A DNA stretch of 64,000 nucleotides, taken from Neoceratodus forsteri (Eukaryota; Chordata; Ceratodontiformes; Ceratodontidae). Both the position numbers and the translations under genes were made by a program. Under the pieces are notes generated by a model, which searched no databases, was not told the DNA's origin, and worked only from the letters and a program-made list of their open reading frames with translations. Where the stretch lies: the NCBI GenBank assembly GCA_016271365.2, contig CM028132.1, positions 1,183,567,001 to 1,183,631,000 on the forward strand, in the 5' to 3' direction. Below are positions 41,871 to 53,973 of this stretch, in pieces (the stretch's first letter is position 1; each line of letters begins with the position of its first letter).

Positions 41871-43015
41871 CAATGGGGAGGCAAAAGGTTGTTCATCCCA
41901 GCTTCAGCACTGTCCCATTTGTAACACAACAGGGCCCCGATTCTCCATTTAAAATGCTGATGGCACAAAATGATTTCTGTCATCCCATTGTGCTGCCTCA
42001 CATTTCTCCTTTACACAAAGACAAGCTTGTCATGGGGGCAGAGAGGTCACACCTGTGACAGTGGAGCACTGCAAGTATCTAATCCAGATGTTAGAGGGTC
42101 CAGATGTGGCTTGCTCCCACTAACGTGCTGGCTGACGACCAGACTGCAACATATTCGTAGCTCCAGGTGCATGGTGTTATGACATGCTGCAGGCCATTCA
42201 ACTATTTTGCAAACGGGCATCCTGCCCAAAAATAACCCCCCCAAACCCCTGCATTGATTCTTCCAATGGGCCAGTTGCTCTGTCTGCTGCTGGTCCAACA
42301 TCTCAACTCCCTGGTAGGCCAGTGACTCCTCATCCACTCCCCAGCATGTCTGTAATTTCCCTGGTGTAAAGTTGTAACCCCCTCCCGGTCTCTCTTGTAA
42401 ACTGCTCTTCTGTGGTGCTCCCCCTTTCCCAAACTCTGTCCCCACCGTGCTCTGCTCATCAGATCACAGCACTGTGACTCCCTATACCACCTGCCTGTAA
42501 CAGCTCTACGGACAGAGGGGCTATTGGTGAGGGCCGCTAGGCTTCTGTGAATAGCCCTTTGGACCATTCGCATTGTGGATCCTTTTCCCACATGGTTGCA
42601 AACACTTTTGCAACTCTGTAGTGTAACACCCATTGCGCATAGCTCAGCATGGTCACAAAGTTACAGATAGCGCAAAGTGGTCGCAGTGACCACTTGTTTT
42701 CCTCCTCATGTGGCTGCAAATGGGACCAAAAGTGTCACCCGGCAACCAGTAAGTGCTAAGAACACACCATTTCAATCAGTATTAACTTGATCATATATAA
42801 TTTTATGTTTTTGAGGTTTGTTAAATTTGTGCATGATGCAAACACTGAACCAGTGATGGGTCTGTTTCAGTCCTCTGGTGAGTTGTGAAAAGCCTTTGTA
42901 CAAATGAGGAGCATTTATTGTTATTCTGTCAAACAGTTTATTTGCCCCTGATAGCCCAACTGGGATGCAACACTTGATTTTCAGTGAGGTCTTACTTCTA
43001 CCCAATTATATGTCT
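41871..43015. other. No gene recognised
   Basis: Mixed sequence. 42580-42725 contains two diverged direct copies of a phrase like GTGGNTGCAAA...GG, plus an imperfect inverted pair (ACTTTTGCAACTCTGTA with TACAGATAGCGCAAAGT). Open frames on either strand here lack motifs. Confidence 0.4.
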
Positions 43016-43017
43016 AG

Positions 43018-43142
43018 GAAGACTGAACACAAGGAGGTCAAGTGACTTGCTTATGGTCACACCTAGAGTCGGTAGTTGTAATGGGATCTAGACCTACTTC
43101 ACAGTTCTGCATTATAACCACTGGGCCACACTGACTTCCTGA
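43018..43142 (-). repeat. CORE/MIR-like SINE (minus)
   Basis: AGGTCAAGTGACTTGCTTAT, GGTCACACCTAGAGTCGGTA and ATAACCACTGGGCCACACTG form the reverse complement of a tRNA head plus CORE block ('gaccttaagcaagtcacttgacct'). It is the clearest MIR-like copy in the window. Confidence 0.65.
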
Positions 43143-43284
43143 GTTCTGTACCTTACAAGATCCATTCCTCCTGCTCAGGTTTGGCTTTACAAATAAGATG
43201 ACAGACTGTCATCTTGATTTATTCCTAGTTGCAGGATGTGCAATACCAGAGAAAAGAAGTGTGTCTGGGAACCTTAGTTCCAAC

Positions 43285-43400
43285 CATTTGAGCCTGTAAG
43301 CCCACTGGTTAGAGCACCAGGATGTTATTCTGGGGGCTGGGGTTCAATTTCCAGTACATTATATCTTTCTCAGTACAATTTGTGCTTTAAATGTAATAAA
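43285..43400 (+). repeat. tRNA-derived SINE fragment (plus)
   Basis: CCCACTGGTTAGAGCACCAG gives an A-box-like segment and GGGGTTCAATTTCCAGT a B-box-like segment (consensus GGTTCRANNCC), spaced about 40 bp as in a tRNA. An unclassified tail follows to about 43400. Not a functional tRNA: the cloverleaf cannot be closed. Confidence 0.5.
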
Positions 43401-44030
43401 GGCTGACGTCTCATATGTGGGTGAGGGTATTGCATGTAGGAGTTGCAGATGATCATGGCCAGGTACCTGGCAAGGCTTAGCTGTAGTCTCTGCAAATCAT
43501 CTCTTACTCAACTGGCAGGATGCCTTTTCTGTTTGGATCTTAACTAGCTGACGAGGGTCTCTACCACCAGTGTCACAGTGTGCCCATTTTATTCAGTCAG
43601 GTCGGGTAATATTCCTTGAATGCAGCTGTTTGTCAGAGCGCAGGTGTTGTAATCTGTGCTTATTTTAAAATCCATTCACTTAAGGTCACCCAAGGGAGCC
43701 TCTAGGCTGCCACTTGCTATGCTGACAACCCAAGGTTCACAACCAGATGGAACAGTTGCTTAAGGAGCCTAATGAAACAAATGACTCTGAAGACCTCCCA
43801 GACTGACACCCTACAACTCACAGAAATGTAAAGGGGGTAGCTTTTTACATAACAAGCAGTCCTTTCGCAGCAAGGGCAAAGGAGGCCATCAAAACAGTCC
43901 CTAGCCACCTCAAGTCGAAAAGCGCAGCTGGATGCACAGGCACCAGAAGCGCTCAGGGCCACCACCTGAAGATGTGGCCCTAGGTCCACTTCAGCTGCCC
44001 GAGGTGGACCAGTCCTCTCTGTTTTTCTTT
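43401..44030. other. No gene recognised
   Basis: Ordinary sequence between the tRNA-like SINE and LINE X. The open frame at 43717-43989 (minus) has many cysteines but no known motif and no start context or neighbour supporting a gene. Confidence 0.4.
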
Positions 44031-45655
44031 TATTTATTTAATTTATTATTTCGGAAGACACCTTTGAGCCAAGGCTCTTTTACAAATGTTCCACGTTGGG
44101 GGGAAACAATACAGAACATAGTGAGGACAATAACAAGTACAGTAGTTTCAAGCAGGCATAGGCTTTGTCAGGTACATTAAAGCTTTCATATGGAATTAAT
44201 ATGTACAGTGATTCACAGTATGTATGTTAAGTTACAGTAATTTGTGTATATTATTCAAGAACATATGTACAATAAAAAAAAAAACATAGTTGTAATATGC
44301 TTCACTAGAATAAATTAGAAAGTGCTAGGACAGATGGTAGATACAAGTAGAGGAAGCTATGGGGAGAGAATGTAAATAATTGTGGGGAAATAAAAAGGGA
44401 GAAGATATGGGATAGTGGGGGGTAAAGGTGGGAGGGACTTGGGGAATTAGAGGGAAGGAGAATAAGTTTAGTTAGGAGAAACATTCACAGGAGGCCATTG
44501 TGACAAGGTGCTGACGCAGGTTGCACTTGAAAGTGCCCAGGGTAGTGTCATTGGTAACAGCAGGTGGAAGCGAGTTGTATCAGGATGAGGCTCTGTATGT
44601 AAAGAAGCGTTGTCCTTGGCTAATGCGGCAGCATGGAACAGAAAAAGTAAGATATTCTGAGCTCTTGGTTAGCCGGGGCCACAGCGGGGGGCCAGTAAGG
44701 ACTGAACCCTTGAGGGTAGGAGATTTAAGGTAATCTTTTTTGCTAGCATACAGGTCTGGTACTTGAGTCTGCCGGGAAGTTGGAGCCAGTTTGCTTGCTT
44801 GTAAATGTCACAGGTATGTGAGAGGCATGGAACAGAGGTCAATAGACGACATACCTTGTTAAGGGCAATAGCTATTCATCGAAGTGCGGTGTCAGTGACA
44901 GAGCCATAGATCACAAGCCCATAGTCGATTATTGATGCAACAGAGCTCTGAATGGCAATGCATAGGGCTTCATTGGTGAAGCAGCTCCTGTGTCTGAAGA
45001 GAAGTCCTATGCGGGTGTTCACGATCTTGGCAGTGCTCTCAATGTGCTCAGAGTAAGACAAGGTGCTGTGGAGGGTAACCCCCAGGTATTTAAACAGTTG
45101 AAAATGTTCGAGCAACGTCCCTTCACTGTTTATGATAGATAGACATTTGTTTTTATGTTTGTTATGGATGCCATGAAACATCACTGTTTTAGTTTTTTTG
45201 TGATTTAGTATGAGTTTTTGAGATTTAAACCATGTCTCCACTTACGTAAAGCTTGTTTGCAGTTGCAATTGTAGGAGTGAAGGGGTCAGAGTGGGAGGTG
45301 AAAATAACTGCATCGTCTGCATATAACAGGAGTCTATTAGGGCGTGATGCAGAGAGATTGTTCAGAAAAAGCAAGGGACCCAAGATGGACCCTTGGGGAA
45401 CTCCAAAGCGAATCGGACGGGAGGGTGAGAGGGACTCACCAACTCTGACCTGTTGGGTTCATTCGCTAAGGTAGCTTTGGAACCAATGTGCGGTGTCATC
45501 TGAGAGGCCAAGGCAAGATAATTGTTCAAATAGCAGGGAGTGGTTGACAGTGTCGGACACCTTTGTCAAATTGATGAAGGTGGCTCTGACAGGATGTCCC
45601 TGATCCAGAGCATTATGGATGTAAGTGGTGGTGGTGGGGGGGATCTCACCAATTG
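44030..45655 (-). mobile_element. LINE X (minus), 5'-truncated, longest copy
   Basis: Tail (TAAAT)n-like at the left edge (44030-44050), stem-loop GAGCC/GGCTC at 44066-44077, 3' UTR to about 44870, then RT. The right edge abuts the DIRS element at about 45655. The 3' end matches those at 4.65, 18.0 and 19.2 kb. Its clade appears to be in the CR1/Rex group by RT motif style; not firmly placed. Confidence 0.75.
44876..45655 (-). pseudogene. LINE X reverse transcriptase, C-terminal two thirds
   Basis: From the right: ALDQGHPVRATFINLTKVSD, TVNHSLLFEQLSCLGLSDD (45480-45610), then, after frame changes, GVPQGSILGPLLFLNNL and LLYADDAVIFTS (about 45290-45400), and METWFKSQKLILNHKKTKTV, FKYLGVTLHSTLSYSEHI (44876-45241). 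The YADD box is intact. The region upstream of RT and the endonuclease are missing. Confidence 0.8.
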
Positions 45656-47085
45656 TACCATCAGTGGGAATCCAACTCAATGAATAAATGGGTTTTAAGC
45701 ATTATCCAAGAGGGGTACTCCCTGGAGTTGCTGGAACCCTCTCTGGTCAATCTCCCCAGGATGCAATTTCCCTTGTCGGCTCACATGTTGGATCTACTGC
45801 CACAGGAAATTGCAAGCCTGTTGAGAAATATGGAAATAGTGCCAGAGTCCAAATGGAACAAAGGGTTCTACTCCCACTACTTCCTGATACCAAAGAAATC
45901 ACAGGGCATGTGCCCCATTCTCGATCTCAGGAAACTGAGCAAATACATGGATTGAGAAAAAAATCAAAATGTTATCTCTGGGATCCTTGCTACCCTACCT
46001 GAAGCATCAGGATTGACTAGCATCTCTGGATATGAAGGGTGCATACCAGCACATACTGGTGCACCTCAACTACTCTAAGTACCTCCGGTTCTGTTTGGTG
46101 GGGTAACATTACCAGTTCAGAGTCCTACTGTTAAAGCTTTCTTCGGCACCTTGCATATTTACAGAGTGCTTTGCAGTACTTGTAGTACACCTCAGAAAGC
46201 TAAGACTACAAGACTTCTCATATGTGGATGACTGGTTCCTAACAAGTCCATTCAGACAGGGAGACAGACCAGGCAGTGGCCACTGCCTCTAGATTTCTGC
46301 TGCCTATGGGAGTCCTGCTGAACATTGCCAGGTCTCAGCTGGAGCCCTCCAAGGTATTGCTGTTCACAGTAGCTGTTCTGGATATGACTTGGACTTGGGC
46401 CTTTCTTTCAGACAGCAGGGTTCGAGCAGTCTTGCAGATGGCTTGCTTCATCACGGAATGCAGGACTGTGCCATCTCACTTCATACAATGTATGCTGGTT
46501 CTCATGGCATCCTCTATGTTCACAGCACCCCCAGCAAGGCTGCATATGAGGACAACTCAGTGGATGCTCAGTACTTCGTGACCTCAGACATCACACCCTC
46601 AGAACTACCCCACTCAGGTGACCAAACCTCTGGTTAGGTCTGTAATGTGGTGGTCAGTGGAGGAAAACCTCTTCCAAGATTCTCCTTCTCCCCATCAGAG
46701 CCAGAGATGACTCTCACCATGGATGCCTCCTTACTGGGATGAGGGGCCCACTGCCAAAGTCCACAGACTCAAGGGTTGTGGGACTCATCAGAAACACATA
46801 TTCACCTAAATGTGCTGGAGATGCTTGCAGTTCTATATAGTGAGAAAGCCCTAGTGAACTTAGTAGGCCAAAAGACAGTCCTCCCCAAGACAGACAAGTC
46901 TGTGATGTACAGTGTCAACAGACAAGGGGGAGCACACCCCTACCTTCTCTGCAGGGAGGCAGTGAGAGTATGAAAATGGTGCTTGCAGCAAGGGACCCTG
47001 CTTCAAGCAATCTTTCTGCTGGAAATCCAAAACACCCTAGAAGACGAATTAAGTCCAACAGCAGCAGAGCCTTATGAGTGGTCAC
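45653..47085 (+). pseudogene. DIRS reverse transcriptase and RNase H
   Basis: KWVLSIIQEGYSLELLEPS, LPQEIASLLRNMEIVPESKW, GFYSHYFLIPKK and CPILDLRKLSKYMD give the DIRS/Ngaro RT N-terminal half (45670-45955). The middle, with the RT active site, is scattered over frames. RNase H: LTMDASLLG (first Asp, about 46710), HIHLNVLEMLAVLYS (Glu, about 46800), TDKSVMYSVNRQGGAHPYLL (Asp, about 46890-46950) and LCREAVRV. Many stops; not functional. Confidence 0.85.
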
Positions 47086-47814
47086 AAGGCAAATGGTCTC
47101 ATTCAGGTGGGACTTGGTCAGTACCAGAACTGATAAACAGGTAGCACAACATAATAATATAACAAAGAAACATAACAGTAGAACAGATAAGTTCAGTCTT
47201 AGTTTATTGTAGGCTCCAAGTAAGAGTGCATAGTGCTGAAAGTACAATTTCAATGGCTCACTGCACATCAAAAGGTTGAAAATGGGCTTCAGCTGCAAGG
47301 CAAGGGATTCATGAACTGCTTCAAATAAATCCAGTATAGTAGTGCAGGAAAAACGTCCACGTTATCAGCTAGAGGAGGAATTAATCCAAACCAACAACAG
47401 CTCCAAAATAAAACAAACTTGGAGGTGCCCGCCACCTCCGGTCAAGCCTGCCAGTGCCTCAGCGGTCACACCTGTGCTGTTTCAGTGTCATTATGATGAC
47501 ATCATCAGAGTGTGACACCCAAGTGCAGAGAGTGCATATATTGCCATGTCTTAAAGAGACAGAGCAGAAACTTCAGAAAGTGCCAAATTTAAGCGACTAG
47601 TGCAGTGCAAGAAAGAAGCAAATACATGTAAAACCAGCATAATATTATTTCAGAAGCGAGCAAACCAGAGAAACCAAAAAGAAAAAGGGGTGAGGGGGAG
47701 AACAGGGAAGAGAAACAAGGCATGAAATGAATTCACAAGTTAAAAAGCATTATTAATACATATGCAAAAAATTACAGACAGGTCATAAATAAGCATGAAG
47801 AGGTAGATCGTCAT
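47086..47814 (-). repeat. PLE 3' non-coding region
   Basis: Between the GIY-YIG stop and the DIRS junction. Non-coding, with the hammerhead-like fold in the middle (47465-47516) and AATAAA-like words toward the left end on the minus strand (ACAATAAACTAAGACTG, about 47200). Confidence 0.6.
47465..47516 (-). ncRNA. Hammerhead-ribozyme-like fold in the PLE 3' region
   Basis: Minus strand, in order: GTCACACT (stem I 5' strand), CTGATGA (core), TGTCAT-CATA-ATGACA (stem II, perfect 6 bp), an extra CT, GAAA (core), a short stem III position CAGCACA, and GGTGTGAC (stem I 3' strand, 8 bp with one G-U). PLEs are known to carry small hammerheads in these regions. Departures from the consensus are the extra CT before GAAA and C instead of U before the cleavage position, so it is probably inactive. 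Confidence 0.5.
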
Positions 47815-48815
47815 TTAATCCCAGGGGGCAGTAGCACTGAGGGTTGAAATCCAGGAAGCCTCCCTCTGATGAAGTTTTTTCACAAAGTCTCCATCTCGTG
47901 TACCCAAATACACTTTATCAGTGCCTGAACACTGAAGAGTAGCAACCGATCTGTGGCCAGCTTCCAAACAATGTCTTGCCATAGCATATTCTTGGATTCC
48001 AACTCCAATAGCTGGTTTATGTTCACTCACATGCATTTTAAGTGCTCCTTTCGTATGGCCCACATAAGTCATCCAACAAGGGCAGTTAACAAGTATATCA
48101 TACCAGTGGCTCTGCAGTTCATAAACTGTTGAATCTTAAACCTTTCTCCAGATCTGGGGTGATTAAAAGTTTTAGTATTGTGTTTATTTATACAGTGGAC
48201 ACAATGTCCACATTTAAAGTTGCAAGTGGATGGTTTGGGGAGCCAAGACATTCTAGGTTCTATTGGGTTTAGGGTAGCATGGACCAGTGTGTCCCACAAA
48301 ATGATCCCCCTCCTGTAGGCAAAGCATGGTTTCTGTGCGGCGATATTATCAAATTTTTTATTGGTTTTAAGGATATCCCAATGTTTTAAAATGATTTTAC
48401 GTATTTTTGGTGCAGTGGGATTATATTGTGTCACAAATGTCATTTGATTATTAGTGATATTGTCCTAATGGCCAGTGGGAAGAAAATCTCTGTCTGTCTG
48501 TTGTGCCTTCCTAAGGGTCTCTCCTATCACATACAGTGGGTATTCTGTCCCTGAACATTTGTCCACTGGCTTGTTTGAACTTTGAATCTTCTGAGCATGT
48601 AGTCTGATATGTAGAAACTGTCTCCTAGGGATATTATCAGTCAGTCTCGAGGGATGACAATTGTTATGGTGAAAGAGGATATTTCTTGCCATAGGTTTCT
48701 GGAATAATCTGGTACTTTAAGTTCCATTATTTTTATAAATAAGTAGGTCAAGAAAGGTGACCATGTTCACACACTGTGTAGGTGAAAGAGCGATGGATAC
48801 TTGTCACATTAATGT
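47815..48815 (-). pseudogene. PLE RT C-terminus and GIY-YIG endonuclease
   Basis: From the right: INVTSIHRSFTYTVCEHGH and, one frame over, FLDLLIYKNNGT (48730-48815); MARNILFHHNNCHPSRLTDN, IPRRQFLHIRL (48600-48692); MTFVTQYNPTAPKIRKIILK and PCFAYRRGIILWDTLVHATL (48280-48443). Then comes the Cys cluster CNFKCGHCVHC (about 48180-48215) and the GIY-YIG core: MIYLL, then MTYVGHTKGALKMHVSEHK (48000-48090). In PLEs the GIY-YIG nuclease opens the target. One frameshift lies between MIYLL and TYVG. Confidence 0.85.
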
Positions 48816-50262
48816 ATTCCCCTTTTATTTTTTTCATTTTTTTTTTTTTTAGTTTTTTAGTTTTTGTTGACTGGGAAGGAGGGCTAGACAATTGTTTGCC
48901 TATTCTCAGCCTCGTCATGGAGAAAGGTGATACAGATGGATGCCAACTGAAGTTGAACCAGATTTTAAGCTGTTGGTATTTTTGGTGAATGGGGGAAATT
49001 TGACCAGGACACCAGGGAAATTTGCCCCTGCTGTCCCTTCCTATAGGCAGGATGGAGGAGCCCAATTTGATGGTGGACATGGATTCTGAGGAGGACGACA
49101 TGGAGGAGAGGTTTCACCTGGCTCGTGAAAATGCAGCAGAAGTTGTGGAGGAGGATGGAGGTGCTACAGCTCCTGCAGCACAAAACACTATTGTTTTCAG
49201 TAGTTCTATGGATATTCCAGATAATATTGTCGATACAGACTTATCTCAGGACATGGATATTGCTACTGATGAGCAGGCTTCTGCTGTTCAGTACCTTTTC
49301 ATAATGGTTCTACTGCATCACAGGTTGCTCACTGCCAGGACTATGTGTTGTGGACGCTCTGGCGAGTGTTGTCTTGCATAGTGACCCATTGCTGACTGAA
49401 CAGCAAATTCTTTATGCTGGTGATGTAGATTTTGTTGAAAACCAAGACCAACCTGGAGCAATGGTTAATTGGCCTAAGAGCAGCCGACGCAATTCCTGGT
49501 CCCTGGAGCGAGCATTGAAAACTGCGGGTTGGATTTTAGCTCCTGATGGTATGTGATGGCTCCCGGGAGATCCTCCTATGGCGACCTCAATTCAGGCTCT
49601 CCCTCACATGGTGGATGGTGCAGACATTTCCTCTGCTATTCCGACTACTCCTCTTTCTGCATCAGCGGTTTTACCCGAGGTGAATCCCCCACTGGTGAGT
49701 TCTCCCACATCTCTACCGAAGGAATCTAGGGATGGTCCTGCTGCTGCACCAGGTAACAATGCTTTACCAGTCCTTATTGACGCTACTATACCTCCACTTC
49801 TATCACATGTTGTAAGAAGGCAGTTTCACAGCCTTCTACATCTCATACTCCCACTACTACCTGTGCTCTTCTGGTCCCAGTGACACCTGGAGCATCCACA
49901 TCATGGGCGAGTCAGATCCTTCACAACCCAGGTCGGACCCTTTGATTCCACCTATACCTGACCCCCCTAAGCTGGTCAGAATGGGTCTGGGCCTTATACC
50001 AATCCTAGCTGCCGGATGGCTGATCTTTTCTCCAATCTGGGTAAACCCCGGGCAAGAAGAAACAGTTCGGCTGAAGTATGTTGGCGGGCTAGAGTTTCAA
50101 CTGGACAGAATACGTGTGGCTAGAAAGTTGCTTAAGGAGTCAATGAATTTTTTGGCCTCTGCTATCTTCGCACTCATTCATATTTCCGGGGATACGATTT
50201 TTGATGTTTTCTTTAACACTCCTGCACATTTGGACAGATTCTGGTTGAAACATAATAACTTA

Positions 50263-52922
50263 GTAGAGCATCTAGAGGCTGTGTTTTAGGAAGCTAGGGA
50301 GGAGGGAAGGGAACTACTGCATTCTTGGGGAGAAGCAACAATATGCTTGATTCCAAACACAGGAAAGGATTTGCTTGAGTGCTCCTCCTTTAGGCTGATA
50401 TCCCTATTAAACTGTGATTCCAAGATATTGGCCAAAATTTTGGCTAGTAGATTGGATATAGTGCTACCGGAACTTGTCCACCCAGACCAAACTGGATTCA
50501 TTCGGGATAGGTATTCTTATCATAATATGAGAACCCTTTTGAATGTGGTGTGGGGGGCACACTGCAAGCAGAAGGAGGTACATATCTTGTCGATGGACGC
50601 AGAAAAAGCGTTTGACAGAGTTGAATGGCCATATCTGATGGAAGTTTTGGCCCGGTTTGGTCTGGATGACGAGTTTGTAGGAATGCAGCGGATGTACACA
50701 AATCCCAGAGCCAGAGTTTTAGTTAATGGTAGGCTTTCGGGTAGCTTTGAATTGAGCAGAGGGACTTGGTAGGGGTGTCCTTTGTCTCCACTTTTGTTCG
50801 CATTGGTACTTGAACCTCTGGCTATAGCTATCCGAGCACATCCCAGAATTGTAGGGGTCTGGGGCAAGATGGGCAGAGAGAGTAAACTGTCGTTGTATGC
50901 AGATGACATGTTGCTATATGTTGCTGACCTGGATCAGTCTATGCCAGTATTATTAGATTTAATTGAGCAATTTTCTAGGTTCTCGGGATACAAGTTAAAC
51001 TTAGATAAGTCGGAGGAGATGAGAGTCGGGGGGGTCAGAACATGGGGAATGGCTTGCGGACTTCAAAATGGGGTTTTAAGGTTGTTCAAGAGACATTCAC
51101 ATATCTGGGTATTACAATTGGAAGGAATATTGGAGCCCTATATAATCTCAATTACGGCCCGCTCTTACTCACAATAATTGCAGATTTGACTAGATGACTG
51201 GATCTACCTATTACATGGATGGGCAGAATCAATTTGATCAAGATGAATGTCCTACCAAGGATACTCTATAATTTGCAGATGCTTCATGTGGGGCTTAGAC
51301 AGGCTGATATTAAGAGATTAGAAAAGGCCTTTTCTGATTTTATATGGCGGGGTAAGTGGCCTAGGGTAAGTTTGGCTTGGCTAAAAGCACCAATAGAAAA
51401 GGGAGGACTTCAGTTTCCAGACCTAGGAGTTTATCACAGGGCTATTCAATGTCGATACATACAAGACTGGGTGGGAAGACCCATAGAGGCTGACTGGTTG
51501 GACTTAGAAGAGAGGGGCTGCCCTGGTAAGATCTCCACCTATCTGTCGGTTAGAGGGTGGAAAGCCTACCTTAACCTACCTGACTCTAATCCCCTGGTTA
51601 AGGCAGTTTTAGAGAGCTGGAGGGGAATGGTTAAACACAGAAGGAAAGGATAGGATAGGAAGATACTCTACTCCTGCCTTTGAGAGGAAACCCCTTTTTC
51701 CTCGCTGGTATAGAGGATCTGGGATATCAGGAATTGGAGACGATGGACGGGCATTCTTTGCCTTAAACATTTATTTACCAGGAGTGGATTAGATTCTTTT
51801 GAGACTATACAGGCTAGAACTGGTTTGGGATGTCAACATTTTTTTCATTATCTACAACTTAGAGCTTATGTCAGATCTAGCAACAGAACACAGAGCCCAG
51901 ACTCTATGTGGGAACAACTTGAACAGTTAGTACTAACAGGGCAAAAAAACCCTAAGGGTACTATCCGGAGAGTAACTAAAGATGGTAAATCTTGGCTCCC
52001 AGATAAAATGCAGAGCACTAAGCTGCTATGGGAGAGAGACCTAGGGATTCCTATATCAGAAAACAATTGGAAATTACTAATTCAACTTCATCAGGGTATA
52101 CTGTTGTGTAATAAGTATAATGAATCTTATTATAAGTTCTGCCACAGATTATATCGCCCACCATTGGTTGTTCATAAGTATAACCCTGTGGTATCGCCTG
52201 TATGTCCCCATTGTAATAATAATTTAGCTTCATACTACCATTATTTCTGGGCTTGCCTGTCTTACAGGATTTTTGGGGAAAGGTAGTGGTAGAATTACAA
52301 AACATAACTGGGTAGCAGTATGTTGGGTCGCCACTGCTGCCATTGTTTGGCACTGAAGTATTGGAGGATGGAGAATGGGCTCCTATCAGGAGATGGCTCA
52401 GAGTGGTATTATGCATGGCCAGACATTGTATCCTTAATACATGGGTGAATGCGGTGGAACCTACTATACCCCAATAGAAGGCCCTAATATTACAAGCCCT
52501 CACTTTGGAGCGCTTGACGTATGTTATTAAAGATAAGGAGGAACTTTTCCAACGGGCATGGTAATCATACTTAGCCTCCTTCTCACTTGCAGATAACCTT
52601 ATGCTGAGGAAGGGATGGATTTAACATCAAGGTTATGGAGACCTAGTTATAGAAAGGCTTTCGACTGCTGGGAAGAGACGTGGGTGTGTCCTTCTTCTAT
52701 ACTTACACAGGAATGATAAAACTACACTTATATAGGAATGATAAAATAAAATAAGAACTTGCTGATTGGTATTTACATTAAGAGTGATTAAGGTATTGGA
52801 TCTATTGTATATAAGTTATGTATTTAGATCAATGTGGACTGTATTTGTCTAAATGTCTGTATGTATGTCTTGTATGTATATTATAACAAAATTCAATAAA
52901 CAAATATTGCAAAAAAAAAAAA
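50263..52922 (+). mobile_element. 5'-truncated L1-like LINE (plus) inside Tx1 ORF1
   Basis: 2660 bp flanked by the perfect 16-bp duplication GAAACATAATAACTTA (50247-50262 and 52923-52938). Ends TTCAATAAACAAATATTGC plus A-run. 5'-truncated within the RT. The subfamily differs from the 25-31 kb element. Confidence 0.95.
50270..52300 (+). pseudogene. L1 ORF2 fragment: RT and C-terminus
   Basis: LIPNTGKDLLECSSFRLISL, LVHPDQTGFIRDRYSYHNMR, ILSMDAEKAFDRVEWPYLME (50347-50640), [32 protein letters not shown] (YADD intact, about 50892-50930), SRFSGYKLNLDKSE, then GRINLIKMNVLPRILYNLQM (51219-51290) and FSDFIWRGKWPRVSLAWLKA (51330-51400). C-terminus to about 52290 with the knuckle-like CPHCNNNLASYYHYFWAC. 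One in-frame TAG (50770) and later frameshifts. Confidence 0.9.
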
Positions 52923-53973
52923 GAAACATAATAACTTAAGACATTCTACTCTCAGGGACCCTTTTATTGCCATTCCGTTGACTAGACCCTCAGTTAAGAC
53001 CGTCACGATTTTGTTTTGTAATGAAAATGTGCATGTTCAGGACATTTTACACTGGGTTAAGCAATAAGCTGATGTTCTGGAATGCCGTGCCCCAATCCTG
53101 GATAGTGAACATATTTGGGCAGCGGGGTGAAAGTTGCACCTGAAACTACGCATGTCTGAAGCTGGGCCTCAGCATTTACCTAGCTGTTTCTACCTGGGTT
53201 TGGACCGTGGCTTTTGTTTCTATCCCAGTCACCCTAAGACTTGCCATCAGTGTGATTCCTTTTCACACCTTAGTAATGCCTGTGATGCCCTGGTTTGTAA
53301 TTTTTGTTTGCAAGTCGGTCACCCAAGCAGTTGTTGTCAGAACCCCCCAAAATGTAATCTCTGTGAGGAAATGGGTCATCTTTTCTTCCAGTGCTCATGG
53401 GCTGTGCACAACAAGGGTACATTTTGGGACCAGGACGATATTGTCCACTCTGCTCAAGAAAAGCTCACTTCAGCACCTCATTCACTAGTTCCTTCTCTGT
53501 GTGAGGTCCCGATAGTGCCCTGTACCTCTCTTGAGATAGCTACTCCTGTACTTGTCCGACCTGTTCCTCTAGAGGGTCTCTCTGTGGCCCCAGTTGTAGT
53601 ACTACCCCTTGCTGAACCTGACTCTATTTCACAACCCTTGCAAGACCTGGATATGCCACCCCACCCCCACCCCCACCCTCACAGGAAGAGTTCTTGCTTG
53701 CCAAAGGAAAACGGAGATCCTCACGGGATCTTGCCAAGACTAAATTGCCTATATTGGATGATACACCTTGTTCAAATCAGCTTTCTGCTCTACAAAATCA
53801 TTTAGCTGAAGAAGAAGGGGATTCTGACTCCTCCCTTGCTGCTTCACAGCCGGACATCACTGATGTGGACAGTGAGCCTGCTGCGTAGGCAAAAGTTAAG
53901 AAGAAACAGGTAAGGAAGAAAAGTTTGAAATAGAGTGGCATTATGATCTCTTTTCTTTCACCTTATACACCAT

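Larger units (their letters stand above)
49052..53888 (+). pseudogene. Tx1 ORF1 with three CCHC-type zinc knuckles
   Basis: Acidic N-terminus MEEPNLMVDMDSEEDDMEER, a Ser/Pro-rich middle in two frames, then LKYVGGLEFQLDRIRVARKL and DTIFDVFFNTPAHLDRFWLK (50070-50245). The L1 insertion follows, and ORF1 continues at 52939 (RHSTLRDPFIAIPLTRPSV). LPSCFYLGLDRGFCFYPSHP precedes three knuckles: CHQCDSFSHLSNAC, CNFCLQVGHPSSCC, CNLCEEMGHLFFQC (53240-53400). The third keeps the CX2CX4HX4C spacing best. This layout (gag-like domain then three knuckles) is characteristic of Tx1-clade ORF1. The C-terminal part has a His-Pro microsatellite (53658-53683). Confidence 0.8.

Noticed and set aside
42047..42633. 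Overlapping minus-strand frames of 132 and 143 codons
   Set aside because: No motif, overlapping frames, no splice or start support.
43285..43400. Functional tRNA gene
   Set aside because: A and B box-like words are present but acceptor and anticodon stems cannot be formed; it is SINE-derived.
43717..43989. Cysteine-rich 90-codon frame
   Set aside because: Cysteine spacing fits no zinc-finger or toxin pattern; single-exon, isolated.
45653..47085. Retrovirus or LTR-retrotransposon pol
   Set aside because: RNase H and RT wording matches DIRS/Ngaro, and the downstream enzyme is a tyrosine recombinase; no integrase, protease or LTR seen.
47086..48815. Bacterial-type GIY-YIG homing endonuclease or transferred gene
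   Set aside because: The Cys cluster plus FLDL and YRR blocks upstream are those of Penelope-like elements.
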